The translations under genes and the position numbers were made by a program. The notes below the pieces were generated by a model. That model saw nothing but the letters and a program-made list of their open reading frames with translations. It did not search any database and had not been told where the DNA came from. This document shows positions 59,392 to 64,000 of a stretch of DNA of 64,000 bases, piece after piece; within the stretch, counting starts at the first letter, position 1; each line of letters opens with the position of its first letter. The stretch spans positions 1 through 64,000 of the forward strand of contig NZ_FOND01000008.1 in the NCBI RefSeq assembly GCF_900112815.1, written 5' to 3'. The stretch comes from Blastococcus tunisiensis (GTDB taxonomy: Bacteria > Actinomycetota > Actinomycetes > Mycobacteriales > Geodermatophilaceae).

Positions 59392-59705
59392 GCGTCTCCA
59401 CGCACGTGCTCGACTCGGTCCTGGGCCGCCCGGCCGCGGGGCTCACCGTCCGGCTGCTCGCCGGGGAGGACCTGCTCGCCGAGGGGGTCACCGATCGCGA
59501 CGGTCGCTGCCGGCTCACCGAGGAGGCCACCTCGGCCGGTCCGCACCGGCTGGTCTTCGCGACCGGCGGGTGGTTCGCCGACCAGGACCGCGAGACCTTC
59601 TACCCGGAGGTCGTGATCACCTTCGACGTCCGGGAGCCGGACGCACACCACCACGTCCCGCTGCTGCTCGCCCCGTACGCCTACTCGACCTATCGCGGCA
59701 GCTGA
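59388..59705 (+). CDS. uraH: 5-hydroxyisourate hydrolase (transthyretin-like)
   Basis: This 105-residue protein has the three signatures of HIU hydrolase: STHVLDSVLGRPAAG at the start, HRLVFATGGWF with the conserved arginine region before it, and the C-terminal YSTYRGS. It hydrolyses 5-hydroxyisourate made by uricase. It is coupled to the decarboxylase gene and lies 49 nt before uricase. Confidence 0.96.
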   Translation: MSVSTHVLDSVLGRPAAGLTVRLLAGEDLLAEGVTDRDGRCRLTEEATSAGPHRLVFATGGWFADQDRETFYPEVVITFDVREPDAHHHVPLLLAPYAYSTYRGS

Positions 59706-59754
59706 GGGTTCCACGGGAAACATCCCCGCCACCCACACAGGGAAAGGTGCGCGC

Positions 59755-60678
59755 ATGGCGATCAGGCTCGGACCGAACCAGTACGGGAAGGCGGAGGTGC
59801 GCGTCGTCGCGGTCGACCGCAGCTCGCCGCGGCACACCCTCGTGGACCTGAACGTCAGCACCAGCCTGCGCGGGGACTTCACCGCCGCGCACGCCACCGG
59901 CGACAACAGCCACGTCCTGACCACCGACACGCAGAAGAACACCGTCTTCGCCTTCGCCCGGGAGGGGGTCGGGACCCCGGAGGAGTTCGGCCTGCGGCTG
60001 GCCCGGCACCTCGCCGGCTCCTACGACTGGATCACCGGCGCCCGGGTGGCCGTGGCGTCCTACGGCTGGGACCGGATCACCGTCGCCGGCGCCGAGCACG
60101 ACCACGCGTTCCGCAGGGCCGGCGCCGAGCACGACCACGCGTTCCGCAGGGCCGGCGCCGAGGTCCGCACCGCCGTCGTCACCGTGGACGGCGAGGACGA
60201 GCACGTGATCGCCGGCCTCGCCGACCTCGTCGTCCTCAAGACCACCGGCTCGGAGTTCCGGGGCTTCCCGCGGGACCGCTACACGACGCTGGCCGAGACG
60301 ACCGACCGGGTCCTGGCGACGGCGGTCACCGCGCGCTGGCGCTACCGCGCCGGCGACCTCGACTACGACGCGCTCTTCGCCGGGGTCCGGACGGCGCTGC
60401 TGGAGACGTTCGCCTCCACCCACTCCCTCGCGCTGCAGCAATCCCTCCATGCGATGGGCGTGGCCGTCCTCGAGCAGTTCCCGGAGGTGGCCGAGATCCG
60501 GCTGTCGATGCCGAACCGGCACCACTTCCTGCAGGACCTGTCCGCGTTCGGGCTCGACAACCCGGATGTCGTCTACCACGCCGACGACCGCCCGTACGGG
60601 CTGATCGAGGGCACCGTCCTGCGCGACGACGTCCCGCCGGCGGAGATCGCGTGGCAGGGGACGCCCGGGTCCTGCTGA
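59755..60678 (+). CDS. uox: Urate oxidase (uricase) with an internal 11-residue tandem duplication
   Basis: This 307-residue cofactor-free uricase has the motifs KAEVRVV, SHVLTTDTQKNTVF (the catalytic Thr region), FRGFPRDRYTTLAET and the C-terminal SMPNRHHFLQDLSAFGLDN. It oxidises urate to 5-hydroxyisourate. Residues 111-121 and 122-132 are identical (AGAEHDHAFRR twice), a 33-bp tandem copy; relatives carry this segment once. The extra copy lies just before the strand with RTAVVTVDG and may form a longer loop. Whether the enzyme stays active cannot be judged from sequence. Confidence 0.93.
   Translation: MAIRLGPNQYGKAEVRVVAVDRSSPRHTLVDLNVSTSLRGDFTAAHATGDNSHVLTTDTQKNTVFAFAREGVGTPEEFGLRLARHLAGSYDWITGARVAVASYGWDRITVAGAEHDHAFRRAGAEHDHAFRRAGAEVRTAVVTVDGEDEHVIAGLADLVVLKTTGSEFRGFPRDRYTTLAETTDRVLATAVTARWRYRAGDLDYDALFAGVRTALLETFASTHSLALQQSLHAMGVAVLEQFPEVAEIRLSMPNRHHFLQDLSAFGLDNPDVVYHADDRPYGLIEGTVLRDDVPPAEIAWQGTPGSC
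60085..60150 (+). repeat. 33-bp perfect tandem repeat inside uricase
   Basis: Unit one is 60085-60117 and unit two is 60118-60150, identical over 33 bp. The first 12 bp of the unit are repeated again at 60151-60162. The reading frame is kept, adding 11 residues. It looks like a recent slippage or recombination event, or an assembly error. Confidence 0.92.
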
Positions 60679-60680
60679 GG

Positions 60681-61154
60681 TCAGCCGGCCTCGACGCCGA
60701 TGCCACCGAACACCACGACGGCGTGGATGCGCAGGTCGGCGGCGTGCTCGTCGTGGGTGCGCTGCAGCGAGCCGTCGGTGCCGATGCCGCCCACCCCGCG
60801 GAACCGCCACCAAACCCGCCAGTCCGCCGGCACCCGCACGGCGAGGCCGGCCATCATCGCCCGCACGGTGAGGTCGATGCCGTGCGGCGGCAGCGGGAGG
60901 GCGGTCAGGTCGATCTCGCCCCCGGCCATGGCGAGGTCCAGCCGGAGCCGGGACAGCTCGGGGTTGGTCGGGCGCAGCTCGACCCCGCTGTGGGTGATCG
61001 CCCGGCGGATGCTCGTGCTCGTCTCGTCGCCCTCGTCCCTGCGGCGGGCGAGGAGCCACCCGGTCACCGCCACGACGGCCTGGAAGGCGAACCAGCCGAA
61101 CAGCCAGGGCCGGAGCCTGCGGAGCGCGGCCGACCGGGAGCGGGACGTCGTCAT
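60681..61154 (-). CDS. LiaF/Toast-rack-like membrane-anchored protein
   Basis: This 157-residue protein has one N-terminal membrane helix (LFGWFAFQAVVAVTGWLLA). A beta-rich domain follows (SGVELRPTNPELSRLRLDLAMAGGEIDLTALPLPPHGIDLTVRAMMAGLAVRVPADWRV) that resembles the C-terminal domain of LiaF-like proteins. In other bacteria LiaF-type proteins inhibit cell-envelope stress kinases. No two-component genes are next to it. The stop is 2 nt from the convergent uricase stop. Confidence 0.7.
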   Translation of the reverse strand: MTTSRSRSAALRRLRPWLFGWFAFQAVVAVTGWLLARRRDEGDETSTSIRRAITHSGVELRPTNPELSRLRLDLAMAGGEIDLTALPLPPHGIDLTVRAMMAGLAVRVPADWRVWWRFRGVGGIGTDGSLQRTHDEHAADLRIHAVVVFGGIGVEAG

Positions 61155-61468
61155 GCACCCAGCCTGCCGTGTGGACGGCCCGCCGCCCAGGGGACGGGCG
61201 GCGGGCCGGCCGATTCAACGGCCGGAATGGCGGCCGGCCGGCAATGACGGCGGCGGCGGTGGGAAGCCCCCCACCGCCGCCGCGTCTCAGGCCGCTCCGA
61301 TAGCGCGTCAGTACCGGAACACCGCGACCGAGCTGAACGAGGTCGCCGTGCCCGCGACCTCCGGCGGTTCGCCGTTGCCGCGTTCTTCGGCGGTTCGCTG
61401 GAGCGACTACAGCGGAACGGCGGCGAAAGATCCGGCCTTTCTGGTTCCGGGTGCCGTGCCTGGCCGGG
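61155..61468. other. Intergenic region with a strong hairpin, no gene seen
   Basis: This 314-base stretch separates the LiaF-like gene (start at 61154) from the methyltransferase (stop at 61469). Positions 61249-61283 form a hairpin with CGGCGGCGGTGGG/CCCCACCGCCGCCG arms. The remaining sequence (about 61300-61440) contains two copies of CGGCGGTTCG 26 nt apart and no credible reading frame, RNA gene or mobile-element trace. Confidence 0.6.
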
Positions 61469-62611
61469 TCAGCCGTGCACGAGGCGGTAGAAGCGGAAGA
61501 CGTCGTGCTCCACCGGCAGCACCTCCAGCCCGGAGAAACCGGCCGCCCGCGCATAGCCCTCGAGGACCGCCGGACGCATCACCGTGCCGGTGGCCACCGA
61601 CGGGGTCGTCGACCGGCCGTCGGGCAGGCAGCAGGTGAGGCTGTAGCCGTACATCAGCCGCTCGACCTCGTCCCCGGGGGCCGTGAACGTGTCGGCGACC
61701 TTCTCGTCCACCACCAGCACCGTCCCGCCGGGGCGCACCATCGCGCGCATCGCCGCCAGGACGGCCACCGGATCGGGCATGTCGTGCACGCACTCGAACG
61801 CGGCGACCAGGTCGTAGGCCCGCTCACCGGCCAGCGTGCCGACATCGGCGACGGTGAACCGGGCGCGGCCGTCCAGGCCGGCGTCCACCGCGTTGCGGCG
61901 GGCGGCCTCGATCGACGGGGCGTCGACGTCGAAGCCGTCGACCCGCGCGGCCGGGTAGCCGCCGGCGATGCCGAGCGCCGACCAGCCGAAACCGCAGCCG
62001 ACGTCGGCCACGCGGCCGCCCGCCCGGAGCACCGCGTCGACGGCGGGGATCGCGGGCAGCACCTCGGTCACCAGCGGGCCGGCGAAGAACGGCCGGTTGG
62101 CCCCGGCCTGCGCCTCGCGGGCGTCGGAGCCCATCTCGGCCCAGCTCAGCCCGTCACCGGTGCGGTACACCTCGGCCAGCCGCGGCACGTTCCGGGTGAA
62201 CGCCATGGCCGCGCGCGCCAGCGGTGCGGCGAACGCCGGGTCGAGCTCGTCCACCAGGACCGCCCGGTGCTCCTCCGGGAGGGTGTAGCGGCGCACGTCG
62301 GGCGCCGCCGCGACGTCGTCCACGGTGAGGTAGCCGGCCACGGCCTGCTGCTCGAGCCACTCACGGGCGTAGCGGGCGTCGGAGCCGGTCCGGGCAGCCA
62401 GCTCCGGCGGGGTCGCTGCGGCGTCGGCGAGGGCCCGGTACCAGCCGAGCCGGGCGCCGAGATCCACGGCGGCGGTCTCGAAGGCGCCGATCACGGCGGC
62501 GACCAGCCGGTCGCCGAGCGCGCCACCGGACGGCGGCTCGGGGGACGCGGCCCGTTGTTCGGGCGGGCGCGGGTGCGACGGAACGGTCCGGGACGGGTCT
62601 GCCTGGGTCAT
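61469..62611 (-). CDS. SAM-dependent methyltransferase with winged-helix N-terminal domain
   Basis: This 380-residue protein has an N-terminal winged-helix/dimerisation part (LGWYRALADAAATPPELAARTGSDARYAREWLEQQAVAGYL). A class I methyltransferase domain follows with motif I VADVGCGFGWSALGIA, FDVDAPSIEAAR and the post-motif FECVHDMPDPVAVLAAMRAMVRPGG. The layout is that of small-molecule methyltransferases with a rRNA-MT-like amino end. The substrate is unknown. Confidence 0.87.
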   Translation of the reverse strand: MTQADPSRTVPSHPRPPEQRAASPEPPSGGALGDRLVAAVIGAFETAAVDLGARLGWYRALADAAATPPELAARTGSDARYAREWLEQQAVAGYLTVDDVAAAPDVRRYTLPEEHRAVLVDELDPAFAAPLARAAMAFTRNVPRLAEVYRTGDGLSWAEMGSDAREAQAGANRPFFAGPLVTEVLPAIPAVDAVLRAGGRVADVGCGFGWSALGIAGGYPAARVDGFDVDAPSIEAARRNAVDAGLDGRARFTVADVGTLAGERAYDLVAAFECVHDMPDPVAVLAAMRAMVRPGGTVLVVDEKVADTFTAPGDEVERLMYGYSLTCCLPDGRSTTPSVATGTVMRPAVLEGYARAAGFSGLEVLPVEHDVFRFYRLVHG

Positions 62612-62651
62612 GCCCCGTCACCGTGGCCCGACCGGACCCGGGGGACAAGGG

Positions 62652-63776
62652 TCAGCGGCGCGCGGAGGCGGTGACCGTGAACTTCGGCGTCTGCACCACG
62701 ACGCGGGTCGGCCCCACGAGCCGGGCGAGCACCGGTTTGTAGCGCAGCGCGCTGTTGTAGACCGTCCACAGCTCGCCCCCCGGTCGCAGCACCTGCGCCG
62801 CGGCGGCGAACAGCCGGTCGGCGGCGGTGGTCACCACCGCGGCGCCGACGTGGAACGGGGGGTTGCAGACGACCAGGTCGACGCTCGCGTCGGGGAGGGA
62901 GTCGGCCGCGTCGTCGCGGACCACCCGGATGCGGCCGGCGAGGCCGTTGGCCTCGGCCGTCGCGCGGGCCGACGCCACCGCCGCGGCGGACTGGTCGACG
63001 GCGAGCACCTCCAGCACGGGCCGCGTGCGGGCCAGCCGGGCGGCCAGCACGCCGGTGCCGCAGCCCAGGTCGAGGGCCGTCCCGGCATCGGGGGCCATCC
63101 GGTCCAGGGCGCCGAGCAGGGTCCGGGTGCCGACGTCGATCCTGGTCCCGGCGAAAACCGCCCCGTGGGCCCGGACGGTCAGCCCCAGGTCGGGATGTTC
63201 CTGCGCGCGGGGGAACGAGGACGGACCGCGCTTCGGGCCACGGGCGACCAGCACCCGTGACTTCTGCCGGGCGAGCGTGGCCGAGACGTCGGCGAAGGAG
63301 TCGCCCAGCACGTCGTTCATCGCGTGCGTCATGTGCTTGACCCGCCCGCCGACGAGCACGGTGACGTCGGGAGCGGCGACGGCGGCGACCCGCTCGGCGA
63401 TCTCCCGGAGGGCGTCCAGGGCCTTGGGCGCCTGCACCAGCACGACCCGGGCGCCGGTCGCGACCTCTGCCAGGGGAAGCGAGCGGAAGGTGCCGGCCAG
63501 GCCGGTCCGCTCGGCGTTGCGGGCCAGCGCCCGCTCGCCGACCAGCAGGTCCTGCGCCACCCGGACGCCGGAGGCGCCGTGCAGGGCCACCGCGCCGAGC
63601 GTGAGCGCGCCGTAGGCGTCGTCCACGACGGCCACCTCACCGGGTCCGCACAGGGCGAGGGACGCGGCCGCCTCGTCCAGCAGCAGCCGGTCGGTCGCGT
63701 CGACGGCGACGAGTTCCGGCGCCTCGACGTCGGGAGCCCGCCGGAGCCGGGCGAAGAGTTCGGCCGGTGCCGTCAC
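62652..63776 (-). CDS. RsmC/RlmG-type class I methyltransferase
   Basis: This 374-residue protein has two tandem methyltransferase-like domains; only the second is catalytic, with DLGCGTGVLAARLA and the guanine-N2 methyltransferase motif NPPFH (VCNPPFHVG). This is the plan of RsmC/RlmG rRNA guanine-N2 methyltransferases. GTG at 63776 overlaps the stop of the upstream dehalogenase-like gene (GTGA), so the two are coupled. Confidence 0.88.
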   Translation of the reverse strand: MTAPAELFARLRRAPDVEAPELVAVDATDRLLLDEAAASLALCGPGEVAVVDDAYGALTLGAVALHGASGVRVAQDLLVGERALARNAERTGLAGTFRSLPLAEVATGARVVLVQAPKALDALREIAERVAAVAAPDVTVLVGGRVKHMTHAMNDVLGDSFADVSATLARQKSRVLVARGPKRGPSSFPRAQEHPDLGLTVRAHGAVFAGTRIDVGTRTLLGALDRMAPDAGTALDLGCGTGVLAARLARTRPVLEVLAVDQSAAAVASARATAEANGLAGRIRVVRDDAADSLPDASVDLVVCNPPFHVGAAVVTTAADRLFAAAAQVLRPGGELWTVYNSALRYKPVLARLVGPTRVVVQTPKFTVTASARR

Positions 63777-64000
63777 CGGGGCGTCGACGCGATGAGCTCG
63801 GCGACGACCCGGGCGAGCTCGGGGCCGACGTCCTCCTGGAGGAAGTGGCCGCCGCCGGGCAGCGTCGTGTGCGACATGCCATGGGCGCCGGGAACCAGCT
63901 TCTGGAAGACCCGTTCACCGCCGCCGGTGATCGGGTCGCCGTCGGAGAACGCGGTCAGGAAGGGCTTGTCCCAGCGGGACAGGACCTCCCATGCCGCGCG
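63773..64000 (-). CDS. Haloalkane dehalogenase-like alpha/beta hydrolase, C-terminal part
   Basis: The last 75 residues of a gene that continues beyond the right edge are present. WEVLSRWDKPFLTAFSDGDPITGGG carries an acid-residue region, and TLPGGGHFLQEDVGPELARVV contains the catalytic histidine of the haloalkane dehalogenase/epoxide hydrolase group. The nucleophile and halide-binding residues lie outside the window, so the substrate is open. Confidence 0.75.
   Translation of the reverse strand, partial: RAAWEVLSRWDKPFLTAFSDGDPITGGGERVFQKLVPGAHGMSHTTLPGGGHFLQEDVGPELARVVAELIASTPR

Noticed and set aside
61300-61440. Possible short gene or RNA in the gap before the methyltransferase
   Set aside because: No frame has a start with a ribosome-binding site and no stable RNA fold beyond the terminator-like hairpin was evident.

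Overview
The window is about 64 kb of very GC-rich DNA (well above 70 percent by eye). Gene density is high, GTG starts are common, and neighbouring genes often overlap as ATGA or GTGA. At the left edge, on the minus strand, lies the 5' end of a 16S rRNA gene with a leader of actinobacterial type. These features and the gene families suggest an actinobacterium of the Geodermatophilaceae (Blastococcus, Geodermatophilus or Modestobacter). That assignment is inferred from the sequence, not from a database search. No insertion sequences, prophage genes, CRISPR arrays or tRNA genes were seen.

Layout: 0-3.4 kb holds the 16S end, an AlkB-type dioxygenase behind a LexA-like palindrome, and a RecQ-like helicase with a phosphoribosyltransferase-like tail. 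3.5-6.8 kb holds a PHP phosphatase, carbamate kinase and a barbiturase/cyanurate-type ring-opening amidohydrolase. 7-12.8 kb holds a soluble chemoreceptor, a frameshifted PAS-GAF-SpoIIE phosphatase, an Ohr/TetR pair with twin operators, and an iron-box promoter between an S4 paralogue and a DUF2470 protein. 12.9-22.4 kb is a catabolic block: AllG-like (DUF1116) and FdrA proteins, a UraA-type nucleobase permease, and a three-subunit molybdenum hydroxylase with a CoxG-like protein. 22.4-42.8 kb is mostly small metabolic genes and regulator pairs. It contains a thioredoxin-fold gene with an in-frame TAG at the catalytic cysteine position followed by a SECIS-like hairpin. 42.8-54 kb holds a hydantoinase/oxoprolinase A-B pair, small regulators, an ATP-dependent ligase, a GGDEF protein and an NmrA-MarR operon. 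54-60.7 kb holds malate synthase with two companion genes, divergent from uric acid degradation genes. The right end holds methyltransferases and the end of a dehalogenase-like gene.

Two observations stand out. First, the TAG-containing gene at 24239-24895 is best read as a selenoprotein that decodes UAG as selenocysteine. This matches the recoding reported for Geodermatophilus and Blastococcus. Second, six related 22-bp operator-like sites lie before carbamate kinase/amidohydrolase, FdrA/AllG, the permease, the molybdenum hydroxylase, HyuAB and the NmrA-MarR operon. Together these genes suggest an oxidative pyrimidine pathway: uracil-type uptake, hydroxylation to barbiturate and ring opening. 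The ureido group would then be recovered as carbamoyl phosphate, and carbamate kinase would make ATP. The individual families are known; the combined pathway and regulon are inferred.

Other recurring patterns are short relay ORFs joined to the next gene by ATGA/GTGA overlaps (three cases), families of palindromes between convergent genes, and divergent regulator-target pairs with visible operators.
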